64,000 nt of DNA from Kiritimatiellia bacterium. Lineage in GTDB: Bacteria; Verrucomicrobiota; Kiritimatiellia; JAFGHX01. The translations under genes were made by a program, and so were the position numbers. Each line of letters starts with the position of its first letter. Position 1 is the first letter of the stretch. The stretch covers positions 1 to 64,000 of the forward strand of contig JAFGHX010000455.1 of assembly GCA_016929905.1 (NCBI GenBank). Direction: 5' to 3'. The notes beneath the pieces were generated by a model. That model was not told the DNA's origin and made no database searches. It saw only the letters and a program-made list of their open reading frames with translations. Of the stretch, positions 16,394 to 24,803 are shown piece after piece.

Positions 16394-18733
16394 ATGAGCG
16401 AGGCGGCAGTGGCCGAACAGCGATGGAGCGGGCCGTTGGACGCAGCGGGCCTTGACGGCTACACGCGCGAGTTGCTGAGGCGGGTGACAGGTTTCGAAGA
16501 CGACGCGGACCCCTTCGAACGCGCGAAGCATGCCACGCATGTGTACCGCGACCGCCCGGATCTGCCGGTGGTTCTGAAGCGGGCGGAGATCGTGGCGTTG
16601 ACGCTGGAACACATTCCGATTCCGGTGTTGGGCGAGGAGCGGATTGCGGGGCCGGCGTTCCGGCGTTTGAAGGTGCACGGCGGGGTGAGCGACGCGGACA
16701 CGTGGCGCGTGAGGGCTTTCTTTCCGGAGCGGCACCGGGCGGCCCCCGCCTGGCCGATCCCGGCCGACCGGCGTGACGATTTCGAATGGTGGCGCGCGCG
16801 CGGTCCCGAGCCGCGCGTTGCGGCGCGACGTGCGGCCGCGCCCTGGCAGCGGGTCGGGGTCGCCTCTCCCCGCGCCGGGGTGGGCATGCACACACTGCCG
16901 GACCACGGCATTCTGCTCGAGGCGGGCATCGGCGGTCTGCGGCGCCGCGTGGCGCGGCGTCTGGCGGACGGGCGTTTGCGGCCCGGGCAGTTGGACGAGC
17001 TGCGCGCGATGGACCGTTGCCTGGCGGCGCTTGCCGTGCATTGCCGGCGCTGCGCGGCGGCGTTGCGCCGGCGTGCGGAATCGGAGCCCGACCCGATCCT
17101 TTCGGGCCGGCTTCTGGGGCTGGCGGCGGACTGCGCGGCACTGGCTCGCGAACGCCCGCGCACGTTTCACCAGGCGCTGCAGTTGCTGCGCCTCAGCCAT
17201 GTGACGGACATCCTGGATACTCCGGGTGACGCGGCATCGTACGGACGCGTGGATCAGCTGCTCTGGCCGTTCTATGCGGACGATCTGGCCGCCGGCCGTC
17301 TGACGGCGGCTGAAGGCTTTGAGCTGGTCTGTCACTTCCTGATCAAGCACTGGTGTGTGGCGGAATCGGAGAACATCACGCTTGGCGGGCTGTTACCGGA
17401 CGGGCGCGACGGCACGAACGCCCTGTCGTTCATGTTCCTGCAGGCGATGGCCCGGACCGGGCTGGCGGTGAATCTGAGCGTGCGCGTGCATGCGGGCGGC
17501 CCGGCGCGGTTCCTGCGCGAGACACTGCGCGTCGTGCGTGCCGGATTCGGACGGCCGGATATCTGGAACGACGATGTGGTCGTGCCGGCGCTGGTTCGGC
17601 ACGGCGTGGCGGTCGAAGATGCGCGTGACTACGCGCCGCTCGGCTGCGTGGAGATCATGATCCCCGGCCGGACCTCGACCCGTACGATGGCGATGGACAT
17701 GAACCTGCTGAAAGTGCTGGAACTGGTCCTGAACGGGGGCCGCTGCCTGGTCAGCGGCACGACGGTCTGGACCGATATCCCCGATCGCTTCGCGGATTTC
17801 GGGGCGCTGCGCGGGATGTACCACGCGAAGATCGCGGAGATTGCGGCGCAGAGCGTGCCCCGCATTCACGAGGAGGAGCGGTGCGAGCACCGGACCTGGC
17901 CGAGGCCCTGGCTGACCCTGCTCACGCGCGGCGGAATCGAGGCGGCTAGGGACATGACGGCCGGCTCGCCGCGGTACAACCCTGTTGCCGTCACGCTCTA
18001 TGGGATCGCGGATGTGGTGAATTCGCTGTACGTCGTCAGGAAGTGGGTCTTCGAAGACCGGCGCCTGTCGCTTGCCGAATTGCGCGAGGTGCTGCGCCGG
18101 GACTGGGAGGGGCACGAGGCGCTTCGACAGGCGGCGTTGAGCCGGATGCCGCGGTTCGGACAGGACCACGCCGCGCTCAACGCCATGCTGCGGGAGGAGG
18201 CGGCCGTCTTCGCGCGGGCCTTTGCCCCGCATCGCACCGGCTATGGGGATCGGTTCTGGCCGATGATCTTCGGGGTCGCCGACGGCAACGCGCCGGGCAA
18301 GTGGCGGCAGTCGGGGGCGAGCCCGTCGGGCCGGCGCGCGGGGGAGCCGCTCGCCAACTCGCTGCAGCCGAGTCTGGCCGGCGAACAGGGCTGCATCACG
18401 GCGGTCCTGCGGTCGGTCGCCGAGATCGATTTCACGCTGTTCCCCGGCGGGATCGGGCATGTGCAGGAACTGGACCCGGCGCTGGTGCGGGGGGAGCAGG
18501 GGCTGGAGCAGCTTCGGGCGATGGTACAGGGCTTCTTTGCTGTCGGCGGGATGGAGATCGGGCTCAACGCGTTGTCCGAGGCGCAGCTTCGCGACGCACA
18601 GCGGCACCCGGATCGGTACGGGCATCTGATGGTGCGGCTGTTCGGGCTGAGCGCGCGGTTCGTGAACCTGTCGCCCGCGCTGCAGGAGCAGGTGATCGCG
18701 CGCTCACGCCGCGCCGCGCAGCGCGAGCGCTAG
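16394..18733 (+). CDS. Glycyl radical enzyme (pyruvate formate-lyase superfamily)
   Basis: 779 residues, full family length, with AGGGAGG just upstream. The thiyl-radical site is Gly417-Cys418-Val419-Glu420 (DYAPLGCVEIMIPG). The Cys-x-Glu pattern is that of eliminases and lyases such as glycerol/propanediol dehydratase, choline TMA-lyase and isethionate lyase, rather than of pyruvate formate-lyase, which has two adjacent cysteines. The glycyl loop near the C-terminus is VRLFGLSARFVNLSP with the radical glycine at 751; most family members have RVxGY. Activity requires a dedicated radical SAM activase, and none is adjacent. The next gene encodes a cytoplasmic glycosidase-like protein, suggesting a sugar-derived substrate. 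Family is firm, reaction unknown, oxygen-sensitive by nature. Confidence 0.9.
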   Translation: MSEAAVAEQRWSGPLDAAGLDGYTRELLRRVTGFEDDADPFERAKHATHVYRDRPDLPVVLKRAEIVALTLEHIPIPVLGEERIAGPAFRRLKVHGGVSDADTWRVRAFFPERHRAAPAWPIPADRRDDFEWWRARGPEPRVAARRAAAPWQRVGVASPRAGVGMHTLPDHGILLEAGIGGLRRRVARRLADGRLRPGQLDELRAMDRCLAALAVHCRRCAAALRRRAESEPDPILSGRLLGLAADCAALARERPRTFHQALQLLRLSHVTDILDTPGDAASYGRVDQLLWPFYADDLAAGRLTAAEGFELVCHFLIKHWCVAESENITLGGLLPDGRDGTNALSFMFLQAMARTGLAVNLSVRVHAGGPARFLRETLRVVRAGFGRPDIWNDDVVVPALVRHGVAVEDARDYAPLGCVEIMIPGRTSTRTMAMDMNLLKVLELVLNGGRCLVSGTTVWTDIPDRFADFGALRGMYHAKIAEIAAQSVPRIHEEERCEHRTWPRPWLTLLTRGGIEAARDMTAGSPRYNPVAVTLYGIADVVNSLYVVRKWVFEDRRLSLAELREVLRRDWEGHEALRQAALSRMPRFGQDHAALNAMLREEAAVFARAFAPHRTGYGDRFWPMIFGVADGNAPGKWRQSGASPSGRRAGEPLANSLQPSLAGEQGCITAVLRSVAEIDFTLFPGGIGHVQELDPALVRGEQGLEQLRAMVQGFFAVGGMEIGLNALSEAQLRDAQRHPDRYGHLMVRLFGLSARFVNLSPALQEQVIARSRRAAQRER

Positions 18734-18843
18734 CGACCCGTGCTCAGTCCGTCTTCGTCCGTGTCTGTCCGCGTCGGTCCGTGTCCCGTCCGTGTGTGGC
18801 GGGGGTGCGGGCCCGGTTGCAGAGGCGGAAAGGGGAGCAGATC
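18734..18843 (+). repeat. Spacer with TCCGTG-type short repeats
   Basis: Degenerate repeats of TCCGTG/GTCCGTGT (about 18742-18795) fill the spacer; related stretches occur at 20308-20350 (reverse complement) and 62204-62253. The Shine-Dalgarno AAAGGGGAGCAGATC of the next gene follows. Confidence 0.65.
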
Positions 18844-20298
18844 ATGACGACCAACGGAATACGCGTGTACGCGAGGAACCCGTGGTACTGGGAGTACGGG
18901 GGCGAGCCGGTTCTGCTGCTGGGCGGGTCGGACGCCGACAACATCTTTCAATGGGCGGGCGACCCGGACCGACTGACGGCGCATCTGGACACGCTGGCCG
19001 GGGCGGGCGGGAACTATATCCGCAACACCATGAGTTCGCGGGCGGGCGCGTTCCCCTACGACGATACGGGTATGGCCTACCCGTTCAGGAAGCTGGCCGA
19101 CGGCCGGTACGACCTGGACCAGCCGGACGAGGCGTACTGGCGCCGGCTGACCTTCTTTCTGGAGGAGACTCGCAAGCGCGGGATCGTCGTCCAGCACGAG
19201 TTGTGGGACAAGTGGGCGGTGTGCGGCGGCGATGCGTGGGCGGTCAGCCCCTGGAACCCGGCGAACAACGTGAACTACACGCTGGCGAGCGCGACGTTTC
19301 AGAAGACGCCGCCGGAACCGAAGCACCACGGCTGCCGCACGCGCGCCGAGATCGCGCATGCCTTCTTTGCCGCGGTGCCGGCGTTGAACGATGACCCCGT
19401 CGTGCTTGGCTACCAGAACCGGTACGTGGCGAGGATGCTCGGGATCACGCTGCCGTACGATCACGTCCTGTACCAGCTGAACAACGAAAGCGAGTTCCCG
19501 CCGGAGGTGAGCAACTACTGGGCGGCGTTCATTCACGAGCAGGCGGCCGGCGCGCGGGTATACGTGTGCGACAGCCGCCGCTTCCACCCGCCGAGCGAGG
19601 TGACGCCGGAGTTCCGGGACGCGTCGAACCCGGAGCACGGGAATGTGTGGGCGCATCCGGAGTTGTACCCCTATACGGACATTTCGCAGAACGGCGGGAA
19701 CGAGGGTGAGGCGCACTATCGCAACCTGGTTTGGTTTCGCGCTCAGCTTGCAGACGCGCCGCGCCCGATCAACCACACGAAGACCTATCTGTTCACCTGG
19801 CCGACGACGGGCGTGTCGTGGAAGGAGAAGCACGGCGGCAGCGCACAGCTCGGCGCGGAGCGGTTCTGGCGCACGATCTTCGGCGGCGGCGCCAGCTGCC
19901 GGCATCACCGGCACGGACCGAAGGCAGGCTGTCATGAATGGGGCGGGCTGGGTCTGACCCCGGCCGGCCAGACCCAGATCCGGAGCATGCGCATGCTGAC
20001 CGCCGAGCTGGACATCTTCCGCGCGGAGCCGCGCAACGATCTGCTCTCGGCGCGGGAGGAGAACGCGGCGTACGCCGTGGCGGAGCCGGGCCGGCAGTAT
20101 GCGGTCTACTTCACCGGGGCCGGCAGCCGGAAGGTCAAGATCGATCTGCGCGCGGCCTCTGGCGCGCTGGTGCTCAAGTGGCTGGATATCGACCGCGCCC
20201 GGTGGCGCGGCCAGGAGGCGGTGCCCGGCGGTGAGACGCGCGAGTTGCAGGCGCCGGACGCCGGGCAGTGGGCCGCGTGGATAGGCCCAAAGCGCTGA
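18844..20298 (+). CDS. DUF4038/apiosidase-like glycoside hydrolase with C-terminal beta domain
   Basis: 484 residues with a clear ribosome-binding site. The N-terminal ~390 residues look like a TIM barrel of the DUF4038/GH140-like type: VLLLGGSDADNIFQW near the start, GGNYIRNTM, IVVQHELWDKW, and YQLNNESEFP, whose Asn-Glu pair at the end of a strand is a good acid/base candidate. The C-terminal ~90 residues (YAVAEPGRQYAVYFTGAG ... WAAWIG) match the beta domain often called 'putative collagen-binding', found behind such barrels. There is no signal peptide, so it acts inside the cell, probably on an imported oligosaccharide. It follows the glycyl radical enzyme by 110 bp and is likely in its operon. 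Assignment is by pattern and moderate. Confidence 0.75.
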   Translation: MTTNGIRVYARNPWYWEYGGEPVLLLGGSDADNIFQWAGDPDRLTAHLDTLAGAGGNYIRNTMSSRAGAFPYDDTGMAYPFRKLADGRYDLDQPDEAYWRRLTFFLEETRKRGIVVQHELWDKWAVCGGDAWAVSPWNPANNVNYTLASATFQKTPPEPKHHGCRTRAEIAHAFFAAVPALNDDPVVLGYQNRYVARMLGITLPYDHVLYQLNNESEFPPEVSNYWAAFIHEQAAGARVYVCDSRRFHPPSEVTPEFRDASNPEHGNVWAHPELYPYTDISQNGGNEGEAHYRNLVWFRAQLADAPRPINHTKTYLFTWPTTGVSWKEKHGGSAQLGAERFWRTIFGGGASCRHHRHGPKAGCHEWGGLGLTPAGQTQIRSMRMLTAELDIFRAEPRNDLLSAREENAAYAVAEPGRQYAVYFTGAGSRKVKIDLRAASGALVLKWLDIDRARWRGQEAVPGGETRELQAPDAGQWAAWIGPKR

Positions 20299-20418
20299 AC
20301 GCCGGGTGCGGGACACGGACGGACACGGACTTTCACGGACGGAGCACGGACAACAGACGCCCGATCACCGGTTGATGACGATTCGTCCTGCCCGTTGTCA
20401 TACCCTTCGTCCTGTTCT

Positions 20419-21186
20419 TCAGGCCTGTTCCGCCACGACCCCCGCCTCCGCGAACAGCCGGCCGGCGCGGCGTGCGGCGAGCCGCACGCGCGCCGTCAGC
20501 TCTTCCATCCGTGGTTTCGGGATTCTCGTCCCGATCATCGTCAGGCCCAGGGCTCCGGCAATACGGGAGTCGGGGCCGGCGAACACGGGCGCGACCGCGC
20601 GCGAAATAGGCTTGTCCGCCTCTTCCGGGCCGCAGAGGCACTCCTCGCGGCGGGTCCGCGCGCAGAGCGCATGGAAGGTCTCGCGCACGGCTTTGGCGCG
20701 CACCCCCTCCGCGTTCAGGATGTCCTTCACCGTTTGCTCCGGCGAGTAGGCCAGGATGACGATGGAAAAATAGTGCAGGTTCATCCGCTGCGTTCGGGCC
20801 TGGACCGGGATGTAGTGCCAGGAGTTGGGTTGCTCGGCCTTCTCGACCAGGATCAGGGCGTCGCCGTCCAGTTCGTAATACGCAGCCGATTCCTGCGTCT
20901 CCTCCGCAAGCCCGCGGATCAGCGGCCGGAGCAGTTCGGCCCTCGATACGGCGCGGACGACGCGGCGGGCGAACCGCCGGCTCTCCTCGCCCAGCGTGTA
21001 GAGGCCGGTGTCCGCGTGCTTCTGCAGGAACCGGCCTTGCTGCAGCCGCTTGAGCAGCCGCGGCAGGGTAGCCGGCGCGATGTGCGCGCAGGCCTTGCCG
21101 ATCTCGCTGAACGAGAGGCCCCCCTCCGCGCCGCCGGCCACGGCGTTGAGCACGTCGAACGCGCGCGCGATCCCCGATTCCGCCAT
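20419..21186 (-). CDS. IclR family transcriptional regulator
   Basis: 255 residues. ATG 21186 is preferred over 21201 because GGAGG lies nine bases upstream of it. The winged helix-turn-helix (about 5-65) is IARAFDVLNAVAGGAEGGLS followed by FSEIGKACAHIAPATLPRLL. The ligand domain has ETQESAAYYELDGDALILVE and a closing ISRAVAPVFAGPDSRIAGALGLTM. It is divergent from the GntR-type regulator and nine-gene operon at 21366 and convergent with the glycyl radical enzyme/glycosidase pair. It may regulate either; the shared 165-bp promoter region makes the divergent operon a good candidate. Confidence 0.92.
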   Translation of the reverse strand: MAESGIARAFDVLNAVAGGAEGGLSFSEIGKACAHIAPATLPRLLKRLQQGRFLQKHADTGLYTLGEESRRFARRVVRAVSRAELLRPLIRGLAEETQESAAYYELDGDALILVEKAEQPNSWHYIPVQARTQRMNLHYFSIVILAYSPEQTVKDILNAEGVRAKAVRETFHALCARTRREECLCGPEEADKPISRAVAPVFAGPDSRIAGALGLTMIGTRIPKPRMEELTARVRLAARRAGRLFAEAGVVAEQA

Positions 21187-21232
21187 CCGCCGATCCTCCA
21201 TGGGGTTTGGAACTGATTGGGGCGACTCACAA

Positions 21233-21262
21233 ATGATAGCCGGCGCGCACCGCCGGCGTCAA
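21233..21262 (-). promoter_or_regulatory. Promoter of the IclR gene at 20419
   Basis: Minus strand TTGACG (21262-21257), an 18-bp spacer that is itself a near palindrome (CCGGCGGTGCGCGCCGGC), and TATCAT (21238-21233). Confidence 0.6.
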
Positions 21263-21325
21263 GGCGCCGCCGGGGCGCCCTTCGGCCGGCGCGGGCCCGA
21301 CCGGCCGGCTGCCGGGCGAAACAAC

Positions 21326-21365
21326 TTGACGGCGGGGCGCCCATGCGATATATAAGTGATATATC
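21326..21365 (+). promoter_or_regulatory. Promoter and operator of the GntR/LacI operon
   Basis: TTGACG (21326-21331), a 17-bp spacer and TATATA (21349-21354). A perfect inverted repeat GATATAT-AAGTG-ATATATC (21347-21365) covers the -10 box and ends at the base before ATG 21366. Binding there would block transcription, so autorepression is likely. The expected transcription start (about 21360) leaves almost no leader. Confidence 0.7.
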
Positions 21366-22496
21366 ATGGATATCAAGAACATATCTGAAAGGGAGGCGGC
21401 GGCGCCGTTGCGGGCGGGACGCGCGACGGAGCGGCTGCGCGAGGAGATTCTGGCTCAGATCGACGCCGGCACGTTGAAGCGGGGCGACAAGGTCCTGGCG
21501 CTGCGCGGGCTTGCCGCGCGCTACGGGGTGGCTTTCGTGTCGGCCCAGCGGGCGGTGCGCGCGTTGTGCGAGGAAGGGTTCCTGCAGGTCCGGCAGGGGC
21601 GCGGCACGTACGCGACGGGCAAGCGCCGGGCCGCGGCGGCGGCCCGGCCGGCCGGGCGCATTCTGTACGTATACGACAAGACGCTGCAATCGCTGCCGGG
21701 TTCCCGGCTGAACCATTTCTATCTCGGCGTACTGAACGGGGCGCAGGAAGCGGCGGCCGCGCGCGGCTGCGACCTGGTCTACCGACCGGTCACGCGGGAG
21801 ATCGGCGCGGCGGTGCTGGACGAGTTGAGCGGGCGGGCGGGCGGGCAGGGGATTCTGCTGGTGGGTGAAGAGATCGATCACGCGCTGGCCTTCCTGTTGC
21901 GGGAGCGGGGCGTTCGCCCGGTTCTCGTCGATCATTTCATCGACGCGACGTTCAGCTCGGTGGTGGTGCACTGCGCGAAGGCGGTGGCCGAAGCGGCCGG
22001 ATCGCTTTTCAAGCGCGGGCATCGGCGGCTGGGGTTTGTGGGCAAGTCGGCGGCGTTCCCGTCGATTCGCGAAAAGCTGGCGGGTTTCCGTGCCGCGCAC
22101 CGGGCGGCGCGCATCCCGTGCCGCGAGCGGTTCATCCGCGCGTTCGAACAGATGGAGGAGGTCCCGTCGATTGTCCGCGACATGCTGGACGCTCGGACGC
22201 GCCCGACGGCGATTATCGCCGAACACGACTACGTGGCGCTGAGCGTAATCGAGACATGCCGTGCGCTGGGCGTGGCGGTTCCCGGCCAGCTCAGCGTGGT
22301 GGGCTGCGACGACATCGAGCCGGCGCGCACGAGCTCGCCGTCGGTTTCGACGATCCGCATCGACACGGGGCGGATGGGCCGGGTGGCGGTGGAGGCGGCG
22401 TTGGGCGGGGCGGGTAAGCCGGTCGTGCGCAGGATTGGCGGAACGTTCATCGAGCGTGCGAGTACGGGGAACGCGCCGCGGGGTGCAGGCAGATGA
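21366..22496 (+). CDS. GntR-type HTH / LacI-type sensor transcriptional regulator
   Basis: 376 residues. The N-terminal winged helix (about 17-85) has the GntR pattern LREEILAQIDAGTLKRGDKV, then LAARYGVAFVSAQRAVRALC and GFLQVRQGRGTYATG. The C-terminal ~275 residues are a periplasmic-binding-protein-like LacI sensor (RILYVYDK, GVLNGAQEAAAARGCDLVYR, and TAIIAEHDYVALSVIETCRA through LSVVGCDDIEP). This is the AraR-like layout of sugar-responsive repressors. The start at 21366 has no Shine-Dalgarno and would make a nearly leaderless mRNA; a TTG about 14 codons on, after GGGAGG, is an alternative. Its stop overlaps the next gene (ATGA), so it leads the operon it presumably controls. Confidence 0.9.
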   Translation: MDIKNISEREAAAPLRAGRATERLREEILAQIDAGTLKRGDKVLALRGLAARYGVAFVSAQRAVRALCEEGFLQVRQGRGTYATGKRRAAAAARPAGRILYVYDKTLQSLPGSRLNHFYLGVLNGAQEAAAARGCDLVYRPVTREIGAAVLDELSGRAGGQGILLVGEEIDHALAFLLRERGVRPVLVDHFIDATFSSVVVHCAKAVAEAAGSLFKRGHRRLGFVGKSAAFPSIREKLAGFRAAHRAARIPCRERFIRAFEQMEEVPSIVRDMLDARTRPTAIIAEHDYVALSVIETCRALGVAVPGQLSVVGCDDIEPARTSSPSVSTIRIDTGRMGRVAVEAALGGAGKPVVRRIGGTFIERASTGNAPRGAGR

Positions 22497-23755
22497 CGAA
22501 CGCGGAGGTCCATCCGGAGATCGTCGTCATCGGCGCCGGGCTGGTGGGGTGCGGGGTGACCTATCAGCTCGCGCGGCGCGGCCGGCGCGTGCTGCTTCTG
22601 GAGCGGCGCAACATTGCCTCCGGCGCGACGGGCCGCTGCGGGGGCATGGTGATGAAGATCGACGGCCGCGACACGCGCCCGGCGGAGATCGCGAAGCGCT
22701 GGCGGTTCGTCTCGGAGAACGACCGCATGCTGGACGCCTTTCCCGAGGAGTTGGAGGCGGACATCGGCCTGTGGCGCAGAGGCAGCCTGGACATCGCCTG
22801 CCGCGACGAAGAAATGGATCAGTTGCAGGCGATCTGGCGTATGCAGAAGACGGAACTGGGCGACGAGGAGATCCAGCTTCTCGACGCGCGCGCACTTCAC
22901 GCCCTCTCCCCGGTATTGAGCGAGCGGTGCAAAGGCGCGCGGTATCGGCCGTCGGACGGCTGTCTGGATCCGTTCCAACTGACCCATGCGCTGGTGAGGA
23001 AGGCCTGTGAACTGGGCGCGGCGGTTCGGACCTGGTGCCCGGTGCGCGAGATCGTGACGGAAGCCGGCCGAGTCGCGGGCGTACGCACCGATGCCGGCCT
23101 GATCCCGTGCGACGCGGTCGTGAACGCGACCAACGGCTGGGCCGCCTCGCTCACGCCGGAACTGCCCGTGGTGCCGCTGCGCGCGCTGGCGGTGATCACG
23201 GAGCCGGCGCCTGCGCTGCCTGCGTTGACCTTTGAGGCCGAGCTGAGCATGAAGATCGTCTACGGCTGTACGCAGACGCGGCGCGGCAACATTCTGGTGG
23301 GCGGCCCCCCGGAGAAGCCGGCGACGATGACGGAGCAGTTCGACGAAACCGTTTCCCGGCGGGAGTTGGCGTTCAACAGCTCGGTACTCACCGAGTTTTT
23401 TCCGGGCCTGGCGCGGCTGAACGTGATTCGCGCCTGGTCGGGCGCGATGGGCAACACGCCCGACGGCATGCCGTGCGTAGGGCGCGTTTCGTCGTGCGAG
23501 GGGCTCTATGTTGCGGCCGGGTATCCGAACGGGATGAGCTATGCGCCCGTTACGGCCCGGCTTCTGGCGGAGCTGATTGCGGAAGGCGACAGTTCGATCC
23601 CGCTGGACGCGCTGGACCCGAACCGGTTTGCGGGCATCTCGTACACCTGGCCGGAGCGGTATGACTACACGGTTCTGGCCGAGTATCTCGACCGGGCAGG
23701 TCAGCCCGCAGGCAACCGCAGGGAGGCACGCCTTCGGCGCGAAGTTCTCGAGTAA
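22493..23755 (+). CDS. FAD-dependent amine/amino-acid oxidoreductase (DAO family)
   Basis: 420 residues. The N-terminal dinucleotide fold is IVVIGAGLVGCGVTYQLARR with GxGxxG and a closing acidic LLLE, followed by the SGATGRCGGM segment typical of the DAO family (sarcosine oxidase beta, dimethylglycine dehydrogenase, glycine oxidase, HcnC). Later motifs include DAVVNATNGWA and a C-terminal GLYVAAGYPNGMSYAP flavin-binding strand. It overlaps the regulator stop by four bases. Together with the HcnA- and HcnB-like proteins and ferredoxins downstream it probably forms a membrane-independent dehydrogenase complex for an N-methyl or imino/amino acid. The last codons lie inside the 12-bp AAGTTCTCGAGC tandem repeat. 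Confidence 0.9.
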   Translation: MTNAEVHPEIVVIGAGLVGCGVTYQLARRGRRVLLLERRNIASGATGRCGGMVMKIDGRDTRPAEIAKRWRFVSENDRMLDAFPEELEADIGLWRRGSLDIACRDEEMDQLQAIWRMQKTELGDEEIQLLDARALHALSPVLSERCKGARYRPSDGCLDPFQLTHALVRKACELGAAVRTWCPVREIVTEAGRVAGVRTDAGLIPCDAVVNATNGWAASLTPELPVVPLRALAVITEPAPALPALTFEAELSMKIVYGCTQTRRGNILVGGPPEKPATMTEQFDETVSRRELAFNSSVLTEFFPGLARLNVIRAWSGAMGNTPDGMPCVGRVSSCEGLYVAAGYPNGMSYAPVTARLLAELIAEGDSSIPLDALDPNRFAGISYTWPERYDYTVLAEYLDRAGQPAGNRREARLRREVLE

Positions 23756-23771
23756 GTTCTCGAGCAAGTTC
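23742..23771. repeat. 12-bp tandem repeat AAGTTCTCGAGC
   Basis: Two full units and a partial third overlap the stop codon of the preceding gene. The unit is the reverse complement of the one at 7780-7827. Confidence 0.8.
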
Positions 23772-23812
23772 GCAGAGAGTGATGACGGGTTGCTGAGTTG
23801 GAGGGAAGATAC

Positions 23813-24793
23813 ATGAAGAACGTACGCGTAGGTGTGATTGGCGTCGGCGGGATGGCCGGCCGGCATGCGGAGTTGTTCAAGGAGAACCCGCGGGCGGAGC
23901 TGGTCTGCATCTGCGACATCGTCGAGGAGACCGCCCGCAAGAAGGCGGGGAAGTTGGGTTGTGAATACACGACTGATCATCACGAACTGCTGGCGCGAGG
24001 CGACATCGACGCGGTGCTGGTGGGCGTGCCGAACACGCTGCATTACCCGATCGCCTTGGACGCGCTCAGGGCGGGCAAGCACACATCGGTCGAATACCCG
24101 ATCACCCAGACGCTCGCGCAACACGACGAACTGCGCGGACTGGCGGAGGCCGGCGGCCTTGTGCTGCACGATGCGCTCACGCCGCTGATCGAGCCGCAGG
24201 CGCTGAAGATGAAGGAGCTTGTGGGCAAGCTCGGCCGGGTCATGACGATGCGCAGCGTCTACATTTCCGGGGCGGGCCGCTGGTACGTCGATTCGAAGGT
24301 GCGCGGCAACTTCTTTGCCGCGCTCACGATCCACCAGATCGTCTACTTCAACGTCGCGCTTGGCGCGACACCCGACTGGGTGGACGGCGCCGTGCACTAC
24401 GCGGAGAACGGCGAACACCGCATCCACAGCGGCGCGTACCTGTGCGGCTATCCCGGCGGCGTGCTGGCCTACAACGAATGGGGGATGGGTTTCCCGCACG
24501 CGTGCGGAACCTGGGAGTGGACCGTGGAGGGGGAGAACGGGCGGCTGGCGTATGAGACGCCAAAGAACGCGCCGCACCGCATACGGTTTGTCGGTGGGGG
24601 GCGGGACGAGATCTTCGAGGTCGAGCCGCAGGCGATAGTCCATCCGAAGGAGATCGAGAATTTCGTCGCGCAGATTCTCGACGGCGTGCCGCCCTATTGC
24701 CCGCCGGCGCAGAGCCGCGCGATCATCGCCATCTTCGAGGCGGCGCAGCAATCGGCAGACACCGGCCGGCGGGTGAATCTGTCGGCAGATTGA
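23813..24793 (+). CDS. Gfo/Idh/MocA family oxidoreductase
   Basis: 326 residues from ATG 23813, preceded by GGAGGGAAG; an in-frame start five codons earlier overlaps that site. The Rossmann fold is VGVIGVGGMAGRHAELF, and the C-terminal domain has the usual AALTIHQIVYFNVALG strand. The family normally uses a Lys in the motif EKP for NAD(P)-dependent hydride transfer at a sugar or inositol hydroxyl; here the motif is SVEYPITQT, with the lysine replaced by tyrosine. Enzymatic activity is therefore less certain and a binding or altered-mechanism role is possible. It sits inside the methyl/amine operon with short spacing on both sides. Confidence 0.88.
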   Translation: MKNVRVGVIGVGGMAGRHAELFKENPRAELVCICDIVEETARKKAGKLGCEYTTDHHELLARGDIDAVLVGVPNTLHYPIALDALRAGKHTSVEYPITQTLAQHDELRGLAEAGGLVLHDALTPLIEPQALKMKELVGKLGRVMTMRSVYISGAGRWYVDSKVRGNFFAALTIHQIVYFNVALGATPDWVDGAVHYAENGEHRIHSGAYLCGYPGGVLAYNEWGMGFPHACGTWEWTVEGENGRLAYETPKNAPHRIRFVGGGRDEIFEVEPQAIVHPKEIENFVAQILDGVPPYCPPAQSRAIIAIFEAAQQSADTGRRVNLSAD

Positions 24794-24803
24794 CGGGGGG
24801 GAG

